64,000 nt of DNA from an uncultured Bacteroidales bacterium (GTDB lineage: Bacteria; Bacteroidota; Bacteroidia; Bacteroidales; Bacteroidaceae). The notes under the pieces are model-generated. The model did not search any database and was not told where the DNA came from. It worked only from the letters and a program-made list of their open reading frames with translations. The position numbers and the translations under genes are program-made. The DNA lies in contig CADAGX010000009.1 of the NCBI GenBank assembly GCA_902787575.1, positions 26,240 through 90,239 on the forward strand, in the 5' to 3' direction. Positions 42,543-51,310 of the stretch are shown piece by piece; position 1 is the stretch's first letter, and each line of letters opens with the position of its first letter.

Positions 42543-43958
42543 ATGGGAAACACGAAAGCATTTCTAGAAATACATCGCCAGGAGGCGGGCTATCGTCCGA
42601 TACACGACCGCATCCACGATTTCGGCGAGGTGGAACAGACGCTCAACACGCGCGAACGCAAGTTGCAGGCATCGCGCTGCATGGACTGCGGGGTGCCCTT
42701 CTGCCACTGGGCGTGCCCGCTGGGCAACAAGGCGCCCGAGTGGAACGCTGCCCTCTCGCGTGGCGACTGGGAACTGGCATACCGGCTGCTCAACAGCACA
42801 AATCCGTTTCCTGAGTTTACGGGCCGCGTATGCCCCGCCCTGTGCGAGAAGGCGTGCGTGCTCAATCGCTTCAATCACGAGCCGACTACCAACCGCGAAA
42901 ACGAGGCAGCCATCACGGAGATGGCCTTCCGCGAGGGTTTTGCCGTGCCGCGCACAGACATTGTGCGCCGCATCGACCGTGTGGCCGTGGTGGGCGCCGG
43001 TCCTGCGGGACTGGCTGCTGCGGGTGCGCTGAATCGGATGGGTTTCCGTGTGACGGTTTTCGAGAAGAACGAGGCTGCAGGCGGACTGCTGCGCTATGGT
43101 ATCCCCAACTTCAAGCTCAACAAGACGCTCATCGACCGCCGTATCGCCATCCTCGAACAGGAAGGCATCGAGTTTAAGTATAATAGCCCCCTCCCCATCC
43201 CTCCCCGAGGGGAGGGCGTTGATGCTCTATTGAAAGCTCTTAATGAACAATACCCCTCCCCCTCGGGGGAGGCTGGAAAGGGGGCCTTCGCCGCTGTCGT
43301 AATCTCCACCGGCACCCCCACAGCCCGAGACCTCCGAATACCCGGCCGCGAACTGCGGGGCGTGCACTTCGCACTCGAACTGCTCTCTCAGCAGAACCGC
43401 GTGCTGGCCGGCATGGAGTTCGGGCCCGAAGAGCGCATTACGGCCAGGGGCAAGGACGTGCTGGTGATTGGTGGCGGCGACACGGGCAGCGACTGCATCG
43501 GCACGGCGCATCGGCAGGGCTGCAGGAGCGTGACACAGATAGAGATTATGCCGCGGCCGGCCGACGGGCTAGACGACCCGAAGAACCCGTGGCCCAACTT
43601 CCCGCGCACGTTCAAGACGACGTCGTCGCACGAAGAAGGTTGCACACGGCGTTGGAATGTGAATACGCTGGAGTTTCTGGGCGAGAACGGACGGCTCACT
43701 GGCGTGCGCGTGCAGGAGATAGACTGGCTGCCGAACCCCGCTGGCGGCCGCCCTCTCATGGTTGAGAAAGGGCAGCCCGAGGTAATAAAGGCCGAACTCT
43801 GCCTGCTGGCCATGGGATTCCTCAAGCCCGAGCATCCCACGTACCCCGAGAACGTCTTCGTCTGCGGCGACGCGCAGAATGGAGCTACATTGGTGGTACG
43901 CGCCATGGCCTCGGGCCTCGACGCAGCGCGTCGCGTGGCGAAATACCTGAGTAAATAA
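42543..43958 (+). CDS. gltD: Glutamate synthase, small (beta) subunit, with in-frame repeat insertion
   Basis: A 471-residue NAD(P)H-dependent FAD protein feeding electrons to GltB. Cysteines CMDCGVPFCHWACPLG (about residues 45-60) and CPALCEKAC form the 4Fe-4S sites, VVGAGPAGLAAAG binds FAD and VIGGGDTGSDC binds NAD(P)H. Between IEFKYN and FAAVVISTGTPTARDL lies an atypical stretch of about 34 residues (215-248) rich in Pro, Gly and Ser, encoded by a GC-rich inverted-repeat element at 43186-43286. It keeps the frame, and the flanking FAD-domain motifs are intact, so the protein may be functional with an extra surface loop. Confidence 0.95.
   Translation: MGNTKAFLEIHRQEAGYRPIHDRIHDFGEVEQTLNTRERKLQASRCMDCGVPFCHWACPLGNKAPEWNAALSRGDWELAYRLLNSTNPFPEFTGRVCPALCEKACVLNRFNHEPTTNRENEAAITEMAFREGFAVPRTDIVRRIDRVAVVGAGPAGLAAAGALNRMGFRVTVFEKNEAAGGLLRYGIPNFKLNKTLIDRRIAILEQEGIEFKYNSPLPIPPRGEGVDALLKALNEQYPSPSGEAGKGAFAAVVISTGTPTARDLRIPGRELRGVHFALELLSQQNRVLAGMEFGPEERITARGKDVLVIGGGDTGSDCIGTAHRQGCRSVTQIEIMPRPADGLDDPKNPWPNFPRTFKTTSSHEEGCTRRWNVNTLEFLGENGRLTGVRVQEIDWLPNPAGGRPLMVEKGQPEVIKAELCLLAMGFLKPEHPTYPENVFVCGDAQNGATLVVRAMASGLDAARRVAKYLSK
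43186..43286. repeat. Inverted-repeat (MITE-like) element inside gltD
   Basis: About 101 bp. The left arm at 43186-43216 and the right arm at 43254-43286 are imperfect inverted copies, each with an inner CCCTCCCC / GGGGAGGG-type hairpin, around a 37-base AT-richer centre. Base composition differs sharply from the surrounding gene. The frame stays open through it. Confidence 0.85.
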
Positions 43959-44002
43959 AGAGAGCAATGAGAGAGAATACACACCTAACAAACAAAGAAA
44001 AC

Positions 44003-46222
44003 ATGATGGAAGCATTGAGATTTCAGATGGTGGGCGAGGCTTTCGCACGGAAGCCGCTCGACGTGGTGGCTCCGTCGGAGCGCCCGTGTGATTATTTCGG
44101 CAAGAAAGTGTTCAACCGCGCGAAGATGTACAAGTATCTGAGCAAGTCGGTCTATGACAAGATGATGGACGTGATGTACGGCGGCGCGCAGCTCGACCGC
44201 TCGGTGGCCGACGCCGTGGCTGCCGGCATGATGCAATGGGCCAAGGAGAACGGTGCCACGCACTATACCCACTGGTTTCAGCCGCTCACCGAGGGCACGG
44301 CCGAGAAGCACGACTCGTTCATCGAACACGACGGCAAGGGCGGCATGATAGAGGAGTTCAGCGGCAAACTGCTGGTGCAGCAGGAGCCCGACGCATCGAG
44401 TTTCCCCAGCGGCGGCATACGCTCCACGTTCGAGGCACGCGGCTATTCGGCGTGGGACCCCACGAGTCCGGTCTTCATCATCGACGATACGCTGGTCATC
44501 CCCACGGTGTTTATCTCCTACAGCGGCGAGGCGCTCGACTACAAAGCACCGCTCCTGCGCGCGCTGAAGGCTGTCAGCACGGCCGCCACGGAGGTTTGCC
44601 ACTATTTTAATACGGACGTCAAGAAGGTGACGAGCAATCTGGGCTGGGAGCAGGAGTATTTCCTGGTGGACGAAGGGCTTTACGCCGCACGCCCCGACCT
44701 GGTGCTGACGGGCCGCACGCTGATGGGCCACGACTCGGCCAAGAACCAACAGATGGACGACCACTACTTCGGCTCCATCCCCGAGCGCGTGGCGGCCTTC
44801 ATGCGTGATTTGGAGATTCAGGCGCTTGAACTTGGCATCCCCTGCAAGACGCGACACAACGAGGTGGCGCCCAACCAGTTCGAGGTGGCGCCCATCTTCG
44901 AGGACACCAACTTGGCTGTGGACCACAACATGCTGCTCATGTCGCTCATGAAGCGCGTGGCACGCAAGCATGGCTTCCGCTGCCTGCTCCACGAGAAGCC
45001 CTTCGCCGGCATCAACGGCTCGGGCAAGCACAACAACTGGAGCCTCTCCACCGACACGGGCATCCTGCTCCACGCACCGGGTCGCACGCCGACCGAGAAC
45101 CTGCGCTTCGCCGTCTTCATCGTGGAGACGCTGATGGGCGTCTGGCGTCACAACGGACTGCTGAAGGCCAGCATCATGTCGGCCACCAACGCTCACCGAC
45201 TGGGTGCCAACGAGGCGCCGCCAGCCATCATCAGCAGCTTCCTCGGCAAGCAACTCAGCAGCTTGCTCGACCACATCGAGAAGGCCGACCGCGACGACCT
45301 CTTCCGCCTCGACGGCAAGCACGGCCTGAAACTCGACATCCCGCAGATTCCCGAACTGCTCATCGACAACACCGACCGCAACCGCACGTCGCCCTTCGCC
45401 TTCACCGGCAACCGCTTCGAGTTCCGCGCCGTGGGCAGCGAGGCCAACTGCGCCAGTGCCATGATAGCGCTCAACAGCGCCGTAGCCGAGGCACTCACCG
45501 ACTTCAAGCGGCGCGTGGATGAGCGTGTGGCGCAGATTTCGCGCGACTTTGAGCACTCCGAGCACAACGCCACGTTCCACGCCATCATCGACATCCTGCG
45601 CGAGGATATCCGCGCCTGCAAACCCATCCGCTTCGACGGCAACGGATACAGCGACGAGTGGAAGGCAGAGGCAGCACGCCGCGGTCTGGACGTGGAGACT
45701 TCGTGCCCCGTCATCTTCGAGCGCTATCTCGACGAGTCCAGCATCCGTATGTTCGAGAGCCAGGGCGTGATGAGCCGCAAGGAGTTGGAGGCACGCAACG
45801 AAGTGAAGTGGGAGACGTACACCAAGAAGATACAGATAGAGGCGCGCGTGCTGGGCGACCTCTCGATGAACCACATCATCCCCGTGGCCACAGCCTATCA
45901 GAGCCGTCTGCTGGCCAACGTGGAGCGCACTCACGCCGTCTTCCCGGCAGAGAAGGCCGAGACATTGTGCCGCCTCAATCTTAAACTCATCGAAGAAATC
46001 GGACAACGCACGGCCAGCATCGAATCGCAGGTGGAGGAACTGGTGGCTGCGCGCAAGGTGGCCAACAAGATTGCCGACGAGCATCAGAAGGCAATTGCCT
46101 ACCACGACACCATCGCTCCGATGTTCGACAAGATTCGCTATCAGATAGACAAGCTGGAGCTTATCGTGGACGATGCCAGCTGGCCGCTGCCAAAATATCG
46201 CGAATTGCTATTCATACGCTGA
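44003..46222 (+). CDS. glnN: Glutamine synthetase type III
   Basis: A 739-residue GSIII, the large hexamer-of-dimers form typical of Bacteroidales, making glutamine from glutamate, ammonium and ATP. Signatures include FPSGGIRSTFEARGYSAWDP (about residues 134-153), LGWEQEYFLVD, KTRHNEVAPNQFEVAP, and NGSGKHNNWSLST. The start is one of two adjacent ATGs (44003/44006); an ATG at 43967 is less likely. Last gene of the dap-glt operon, 44 bases after gltD, followed by a terminator. Confidence 0.97.
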   Translation: MMEALRFQMVGEAFARKPLDVVAPSERPCDYFGKKVFNRAKMYKYLSKSVYDKMMDVMYGGAQLDRSVADAVAAGMMQWAKENGATHYTHWFQPLTEGTAEKHDSFIEHDGKGGMIEEFSGKLLVQQEPDASSFPSGGIRSTFEARGYSAWDPTSPVFIIDDTLVIPTVFISYSGEALDYKAPLLRALKAVSTAATEVCHYFNTDVKKVTSNLGWEQEYFLVDEGLYAARPDLVLTGRTLMGHDSAKNQQMDDHYFGSIPERVAAFMRDLEIQALELGIPCKTRHNEVAPNQFEVAPIFEDTNLAVDHNMLLMSLMKRVARKHGFRCLLHEKPFAGINGSGKHNNWSLSTDTGILLHAPGRTPTENLRFAVFIVETLMGVWRHNGLLKASIMSATNAHRLGANEAPPAIISSFLGKQLSSLLDHIEKADRDDLFRLDGKHGLKLDIPQIPELLIDNTDRNRTSPFAFTGNRFEFRAVGSEANCASAMIALNSAVAEALTDFKRRVDERVAQISRDFEHSEHNATFHAIIDILREDIRACKPIRFDGNGYSDEWKAEAARRGLDVETSCPVIFERYLDESSIRMFESQGVMSRKELEARNEVKWETYTKKIQIEARVLGDLSMNHIIPVATAYQSRLLANVERTHAVFPAEKAETLCRLNLKLIEEIGQRTASIESQVEELVAARKVANKIADEHQKAIAYHDTIAPMFDKIRYQIDKLELIVDDASWPLPKYRELLFIR

Positions 46223-46247
46223 CACTGTCAGGATTCCGCGATGTGGG

Positions 46248-46283
46248 GCGGAGAACGTGCGAGGCGTTCTCCGCTCTTTTTTT
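46248..46283 (+). terminator. glnN operon terminator
   Basis: Perfect 10-bp stem (GCGGAGAACG at 46248-46257, CGTTCTCCGC at 46265-46274) and a T-run at 46276-46283. Nearly identical over about 45 bases to the groEL terminator. Confidence 0.9.
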
Positions 46284-46300
46284 GTCGTGTACGATTTTCC

Positions 46301-46525
46301 CATCACGCCATCCGGTGCATGTTTCTTTCGCGTCACGTGTAGGGAATTTGCTTGTCAAATTCCGCCATCACGCTATCCGGTGCATGTCTTTTCGCGTTAC
46401 GTGTAGGGAATTTGCTTGTCAAATTCCACCATCACGCCATCCGGCGCATGTCTTTTCGCGTCTCGGGTAGGGAATTTGCTTGTCAAATTCCGCCATCACG
46501 CTATCCGGTGCATGTTTTTTGCCCT
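46301..46525. repeat. 64-bp tandem array carrying the same palindromic core
   Basis: Three and a half direct units of 64-65 bp, each a CATCACGC(C/T)ATCCGG(T/C)GCATG segment, a TTTTCGCG segment and a 21-base hairpin identical to that of the 87-bp elements (46343-46363, 46407-46427, 46471-46491). Units start at 46301, 46366, 46430 and 46494. All three hairpins point the same way. It fills the space between the convergent glnN and BspA-like genes. Confidence 0.92.
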
Positions 46526-46579
46526 ACCCGTGATGCCGTTTGTTTGCGCACCTCGCACCACGCCGGTATCAAACACGAT

Positions 46580-46620
46580 AAAGAAATCCCCCAAGGGCAA
46601 ACGCCTTCGGGGGATTCTTC
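46580..46620 (-). terminator. Terminator of the BspA-like gene
   Basis: Long stem AAGAAATCCCCCAAGG (46581-46596) with CCTTCGGGGGATTCTT, 7-base loop, flanked by T-rich ends on both strands, 39 bases past the BspA-like stop. Could act in both directions. Confidence 0.75.
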
Positions 46621-46658
46621 GTTTTGCTGGCCGGAAGCCAGCCATTGCGTTTTCTTTC

Positions 46659-48551
46659 CTACTTGTTCACGAACTTCTTGCCGTTCTTTACGTAGATTCC
46701 TTTGGCGGGAACTTGCACGCGGCGGCCGCTTAGGTCGTAAACAGGGGCATTGTCGGCATTGGAGTCGGCGTTAAGTCCACGTGTGCCGGTGCCTGACTTT
46801 TCCGTGAAGTAGCCTGGAGCCGCCGTTCCTCCGTCGATGCGGGCGTAGGTGTAGTCGGTGTGACTCGCGTCGTATGCCGTGCCCTGTCCGCCGACGAGTT
46901 TCGTGCTGGAGTAGAACATATAACTTCCATCTGTCACCTTTCCCGTACTCCAGTTATTGCTGGCATAGATGGTTGTCAGGCTGGAGCAGTTACCGAACAT
47001 CCATGTCATGTCCATCACGTTGTCGGTCTTGAATCCGCTCACGTCGAGGCTCGTCAGGCTCTTGCAGCGATAGAACATGTATCTCATGTTCGTCACGTTG
47101 TTTGTCTTGAAACTGCTTAGGTCGAGGCTCGTCAGGCTGGAACAGTTATAGAACATGTTGCTCATGTCCGTCACTTTGTCGGTCTTGAAGTTGCTCAGGT
47201 CGAGGCTCGTCAGGCTGGAGCAGTTATGGAACATTGCGCGCATGTTCGTCACGTTTTCGGTCTTGAGGTTCTCAATGCCTGAAATGGTATTGAGTTTGGT
47301 GCATTCGTAGAACCAATAGGCGGTGCTGGTGAGCGACGTGCAGTCGGCAAACGAGGCATCGAACACCACGGTGGCGATGGTTTCGCGTTGTGGATGCCAA
47401 CTCCTGGTAGATTGATTCTCAAACGGCCCGACGCTTTTGCCGCCGCGTTCGGCCCACTGCGTGTCGTAGTAGAAGGTGAGCACGGTGCCATCGTTGCTCA
47501 GCACGGCGTAAGGCATCATTGGTTTTGGCATGTTTTTATCCGTGAAGAAGCCTGGAGCCGCCGTTCCGCCGTCGATGCGGGCGTACTTATGGTTTGTATT
47601 TGCGCTCTTGTATGCCGTGCCCTGTCCACCGACGAGTTTCGTGCAGTAGTTGAACATAGAACTTCCTTTTGTCACCTTTTCCGTGCTCCAGTTATTGCTG
47701 GCATAGATGGTTGTCAGGCTGGAGCACCAATAGAACATGGCGCTCATGTCCATCACTTTGTCGGTCTTGAAGCCGCTCAGGTCGAGACTCCTCAGGCTGG
47801 AGCAGTAAGAGAACATGTCGCCCATGTTCGTCACGTTGTCGGTTTTGAAGCCGCTCAGGTTGAGGTACGTCAGGTTGGAGCAGTAAGAGAACATGTAGCT
47901 CATGTCCGTCACGTTGTCTGTCTTGAAGCCGCTCAGGTCGAGGCTCGTCAGGCTCTCGCAGCCATAGAACATGTAGGACATGGACGTCACGTTTTCTGTT
48001 TTGAATCCGCTCAGGTCGATGCTCGTCAGGCTCTTGCAGCCACTGAACATGCTGCGCATGTCCGTCACATTGTCGGTCTTGAAGCCGCTCACGTCGATGC
48101 TCGTCAGGCTCTTGCAGCCACTGAACATGCTGCGCATGTCCGTCACATTGTCGGTCTTGAAGCCGCTCACGTCGAGGCTCGTCAGGCTGGAGCAGCCAAA
48201 GAACATGCCGCTCATGTCCGTCACGTTGTCGGTCTTGAGGTTCTCAATGCCTGAAATGGTAGTGAGATTGGTGCACCCAAGGAACCAATAGGCGGTGCTG
48301 GTGAGCGACGTGCAGTCGGCAAACGAGGCATCGAACACCACGGTGGCGATGGTTTCGCGTTGTGGATACCAACTCGTGGTAGACTCAAACGGCCCGACGC
48401 TCATGCCGCCTCGTGCGGCTTTCTGCGCGTCGTAGTAGAAGGTGAGCACGGTGTTGTCGTGGCTCAACACGGCGTATGGCTCCTGCGCCATCGCACTCTG
48501 CGCCATTCCTACAAGGAAGAGCAGGTAAAGAAATAACTTTTGCTTAGTCAT
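46659..48551 (-). CDS. BspA-family leucine-rich repeat (DUF285) surface protein
   Basis: A 630-residue secreted protein. Signal peptide to about residue 22, then two homologous halves. Each starts with a YAVLSxDxTVLTFYYD segment, continues with 26-residue DUF285 repeats (SLTSLDLSGFKTDNVTDMxxMFxxC), seven in the first half and four in the second, and ends with YASNNWST...KLVGGQGTAY...YARIDGGTAAPGxFT. The C-terminus VYDLSGRRVQVPAKGIYVKNGKK is a Prevotella-type sorting tail, suggesting type IX secretion and surface display. BspA-like proteins mediate adhesion to host or other bacteria. Two adjacent repeats are identical at the DNA level. Confidence 0.9.
   Translation of the reverse strand: MTKQKLFLYLLFLVGMAQSAMAQEPYAVLSHDNTVLTFYYDAQKAARGGMSVGPFESTTSWYPQRETIATVVFDASFADCTSLTSTAYWFLGCTNLTTISGIENLKTDNVTDMSGMFFGCSSLTSLDVSGFKTDNVTDMRSMFSGCKSLTSIDVSGFKTDNVTDMRSMFSGCKSLTSIDLSGFKTENVTSMSYMFYGCESLTSLDLSGFKTDNVTDMSYMFSYCSNLTYLNLSGFKTDNVTNMGDMFSYCSSLRSLDLSGFKTDKVMDMSAMFYWCSSLTTIYASNNWSTEKVTKGSSMFNYCTKLVGGQGTAYKSANTNHKYARIDGGTAAPGFFTDKNMPKPMMPYAVLSNDGTVLTFYYDTQWAERGGKSVGPFENQSTRSWHPQRETIATVVFDASFADCTSLTSTAYWFYECTKLNTISGIENLKTENVTNMRAMFHNCSSLTSLDLSNFKTDKVTDMSNMFYNCSSLTSLDLSSFKTNNVTNMRYMFYRCKSLTSLDVSGFKTDNVMDMTWMFGNCSSLTTIYASNNWSTGKVTDGSYMFYSSTKLVGGQGTAYDASHTDYTYARIDGGTAAPGYFTEKSGTGTRGLNADSNADNAPVYDLSGRRVQVPAKGIYVKNGKKFVNK
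48015..48170. repeat. Identical 78-bp tandem duplication within the BspA-like gene
   Basis: 48015-48092 and 48093-48170 are base-for-base identical and encode two of the 26-residue repeats, whereas other repeats of the gene differ at several sites. This marks a recent duplication or gene conversion. Confidence 0.9.
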
Positions 48552-48641
48552 ACTTCTTGTTTTATATAATTGTAAATTGATGTCCACTCTGTGACTTCGT
48601 TTACTTATCTTAGTGCTGCTAAAATGTCATTAATGTGATGG

Positions 48642-48649
48642 CAAAGGTA
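48642..48649 (-). promoter_or_regulatory. -7 element of the BspA-like gene
   Basis: Minus strand TACCTTTG, a perfect TAnnTTTG, about 90 bases upstream of the start. A TTTG lies 13 bases upstream, too close for a normal -33. Confidence 0.45.
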
Positions 48650-48788
48650 CACATTTCTTTGCCAAATCGAGCATTTCGCAAATGTTTTTTTCGTTCAGCG
48701 CCGTTTTTTGCGAGGCCGGCAATGAACAGGGGCAGAAATCCCGGCATGGGTGGCGGCTTTGCCAGCCGCACGCCGCGTTTCCGCCACG

Positions 48789-48859
48789 TGTCATTCCGAC
48801 GATAGGAGGAATCCCACGGCACACAGATGGTGTGAGATGCTTCCTTCGTCAGCATGACA
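48789..48859. repeat. 71-bp element with 28-29-bp terminal inverted repeats
   Basis: Begins TGTCATTCCGACGATAGG and ends with the imperfect complement, finishing ATGACA; arms of 28-29 bases with a few mismatches enclose a short centre. From memory, similar GTCATGCTGACGAAGG sequences are scattered in other Bacteroidales genomes, which would make it a MITE-like dispersed repeat. Only one copy is seen here. Confidence 0.7.
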
Positions 48860-48945
48860 ATAATTAAAGTCTTGTGCGTCTTTCGGAATTTGAGAAGCGA
48901 ATTCGCCGGCGCGGAGGTAATTTTTTTACGGAACGCTATATATTT

Positions 48946-48976
48946 TTTGTCATTTCGCCGAGAATGTATAAATTTG
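48946..48976 (+). promoter_or_regulatory. Promoter of the GH92-GH125 operon
   Basis: TTTG at 48946-48949, a 19-base spacer and TAAATTTG at 48969-48976. The leader to the GH92 start is about 94 bases. Confidence 0.75.
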
Positions 48977-49075
48977 TGGCGAAAATGGAGAAAAGTGTAT
49001 GACAACAAGTGAAGCAAAAGGACACTACGAAGATAAATAATAACATGCTTATAAACACAAATTAAAAGACGCGAT

Positions 49076-51289
49076 ATGAAGAAAGTATTTCTGATGGCGC
49101 TGCTGCTGGCCGGTGTGCAGGCAATGGCGCAGACAGAGAGTGAGAAGGCCACACAGGGCGAAGAGAAGCCCGAGCTGCTGGCCAAGTATGTAGATCCGAT
49201 GATAGGCACGGGCGACCACGGTCACGTGTTCGTGGGCGCGAATGTGCCCTTCGGTATGGTGAATGCCGGCCCGACGCAGTACGAGCGCGGCTGGGACTGG
49301 TGCTCGGGCTACCACTACAGTAGCAACAAGATTATCGGTTTCGGGCAGATGCACCTGAGCGGCACCGGTTGCGGCGACCTGGGCGACATCGGGCTGATGC
49401 CGGCCTATAACGACGTGGAGCTGACGCGCGAGGGCATGGTGTCGACGTTCGACCGCCGCACGGAGTATGCCACGCCGGGCTACTACCGCGTGACGCTCGA
49501 CCGCGGTGCCATCATGTGCGAGATGACGGCCACTACGCGTTGCGCGCTCTATCGGTTTACGTTCCCGAGGGGCAGCAACAATGCGCGCATCATCATCGAC
49601 CTGGAGAATACCATCGGCGACGACACGCGGGCTGCACGCGTTGTGCCCATCGACGAATTCACCCTGGTGGGCTACCGCATGAGCCACGGCTGGGCCAGCG
49701 ACCAGCGGCTGTACTTCTGCATGCGCTTCTCGCGCCCGATACACAACTGGTTGTCGGAGGGCGCCAACGCCAAGTACGGCGTGGCCACCTTCGAGGTGAG
49801 TCCCGGCGACAAGGTGATGGTGAAGGTGGCGCTCTCGCCGACGAGCGAGGCCAACGCGCTGCTGAACATGAACATGGAGCTGGGCCGCTCGTGGGAGTTC
49901 AACACAATTGCCGACGAGGCCGTGGCAGCATGGAGCGAGCAGCTGGGCCGCATCAAGGCCACGTTCCGCACCGAGCGTGAGCGCAAGATTTTCTACACGG
50001 CCATGTATCACTACATGGTGGCGCCACAGGTCTGGAACGACTGCACGGGCGACTACATGGGTGCCGACATGCGCGTGCATCAGGGCGCCGACTATACGAC
50101 GCTCACCACGTGGAGCCTCTGGGATACGTACCGCGCCGCTCATCCGCTGGCTACGCTGATTCTGCCGGACCGCATGCGTGACTACGCCAAGACGATGATG
50201 GCCATCTATCGCGAGTGGGGCGAACTGCCGGTGTGGCACCTGGTGAGCAACGACACGTACTGCATGGTGGGCGAACCGGCCGTGCAGGTGCTGGCCGACA
50301 TGCTTCTGAAGGATATGGAGACGGGTGTCGACCCCGAGGAGGCACTGGCGGCCATCAAGGCCAGCCTGCTGCCCACCGAATACGGCGACCGCAAGACGCG
50401 CCGCCTGCCGCTGCGTGGCAAGGATGAGCTGGCCGAACTGGGTTATCTGGCCTACGACGGCGGCGAGGGTCAGGTGGTGGCCAAGAGCCTGGAGTACTAT
50501 CTGGCTTGCTGGGCTGCTGCACAGCTGGCCGGACGCCTCGGACACGAGGAGGACAGCATCCGATTCTACAACCTGAGCATGAACTACAAGAAACTCTACG
50601 ACCCGCGCGTGAAGGTGATGCGTGCGCTGGACAAGAAGGGCCAGTTCCGCCCGCTGCCTGCCGACTTCAAGCCGGGCCACCAGACGGGCGACTACACCGA
50701 GGGCAACCCGTGGCAGTACAGCTTCCTCGTGCCCCACGACGTGAAGGGGCTGGCCGAGCTGATGGGCGGCCCGAAGGCTTTCTCGCTGCGACTGGACAGC
50801 CTCTTCACTGCCGACAGCGACCTGGGTGAGCACGCCAACCCCGACATCACCGGACTCATCGGACAGTACGCCCACGGCAACGAGCCCAGCCACCACGTGC
50901 TCTACATGTATAACTATGTGGGCGAGCCGCGCAAGACGCAGCGCCTCGTACGTCAGGTGATGGACGAGCTCTACACCGACCAGCCCGCAGGCCTCTGCGG
51001 CAACGAGGATGTGGGCCAGATGTCGGCGTGGTACATCATGTCGGCCATCGGTCTCTATCAGGTGGAGCCCTGCGGCGGCATCTATCAGTTGGGTTCGCCC
51101 ATCGTGGAGACGGCCAGCATACCGCTGCCCGGCGGCAAACAGTTCGAGATTCGCACGCACGGCGGTTCGGACAAGGCCATCTACGTGAAGAAGTACGTGC
51201 TGAACGGACGCCAGCTGAAGGTGCCCTACATCACGCACCAGCAAATCATGGCCGGCGGACGCCTCGACGTGTATATGACAGAGAAATAA
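49076..51289 (+). CDS. GH92 family alpha-mannosidase
   Basis: A 737-residue glycoside hydrolase family 92 enzyme. Signal peptide MKKVFLMALLLAGVQAMAQ, then the family opening YVDPMIGTGDHGHVFVGANVPFGMV, GFGQMHLSGTGCGDLGDI, a TWSLWDTYRAAHP segment (about residues 345-357), YTEGNPWQYSFLVPHD and GNEDVGQMSAWYIMSAIG. GH92 enzymes are Ca-dependent, inverting exo-acting alpha-mannosidases for host N-glycans or yeast mannan. Periplasmic. It is followed 21 bases later by a GH125 gene, a known functional pair. Confidence 0.95.
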   Translation: MKKVFLMALLLAGVQAMAQTESEKATQGEEKPELLAKYVDPMIGTGDHGHVFVGANVPFGMVNAGPTQYERGWDWCSGYHYSSNKIIGFGQMHLSGTGCGDLGDIGLMPAYNDVELTREGMVSTFDRRTEYATPGYYRVTLDRGAIMCEMTATTRCALYRFTFPRGSNNARIIIDLENTIGDDTRAARVVPIDEFTLVGYRMSHGWASDQRLYFCMRFSRPIHNWLSEGANAKYGVATFEVSPGDKVMVKVALSPTSEANALLNMNMELGRSWEFNTIADEAVAAWSEQLGRIKATFRTERERKIFYTAMYHYMVAPQVWNDCTGDYMGADMRVHQGADYTTLTTWSLWDTYRAAHPLATLILPDRMRDYAKTMMAIYREWGELPVWHLVSNDTYCMVGEPAVQVLADMLLKDMETGVDPEEALAAIKASLLPTEYGDRKTRRLPLRGKDELAELGYLAYDGGEGQVVAKSLEYYLACWAAAQLAGRLGHEEDSIRFYNLSMNYKKLYDPRVKVMRALDKKGQFRPLPADFKPGHQTGDYTEGNPWQYSFLVPHDVKGLAELMGGPKAFSLRLDSLFTADSDLGEHANPDITGLIGQYAHGNEPSHHVLYMYNYVGEPRKTQRLVRQVMDELYTDQPAGLCGNEDVGQMSAWYIMSAIGLYQVEPCGGIYQLGSPIVETASIPLPGGKQFEIRTHGGSDKAIYVKKYVLNGRQLKVPYITHQQIMAGGRLDVYMTEK

Positions 51290-51310
51290 AACAAGCACAT
51301 TCCCAGACGT

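Larger units (their letters stand above)
48552..49075. other. Divergent intergenic region between BspA-like and GH92 genes
   Basis: 524 bp with no gene I can support. It holds a TACCTTTG element for the BspA-like gene (48642-48649, minus), a 71-bp terminal-inverted-repeat element (48789-48859) and the GH92 promoter (48946-48976). The left part, 48660-48788, has no recognisable structure. Confidence 0.7.

Noticed and set aside
46301-46525. CRISPR array at the tandem repeats
   Set aside because: The 64-bp units repeat almost completely, so there are no unique spacers, and no cas genes are near.
48619-49209. A 196-codon minus-strand frame in the adhesin-GH92 spacer
   Set aside because: It spans the terminal-inverted-repeat element and the GH92 promoter and shows no protein-like features.
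49049-51298. A 749-codon open frame antisense to the GH92 gene
   Set aside because: Antisense shadow of a clear glycoside hydrolase; composition (His, Val, Arg rich) is that of a mirrored frame.
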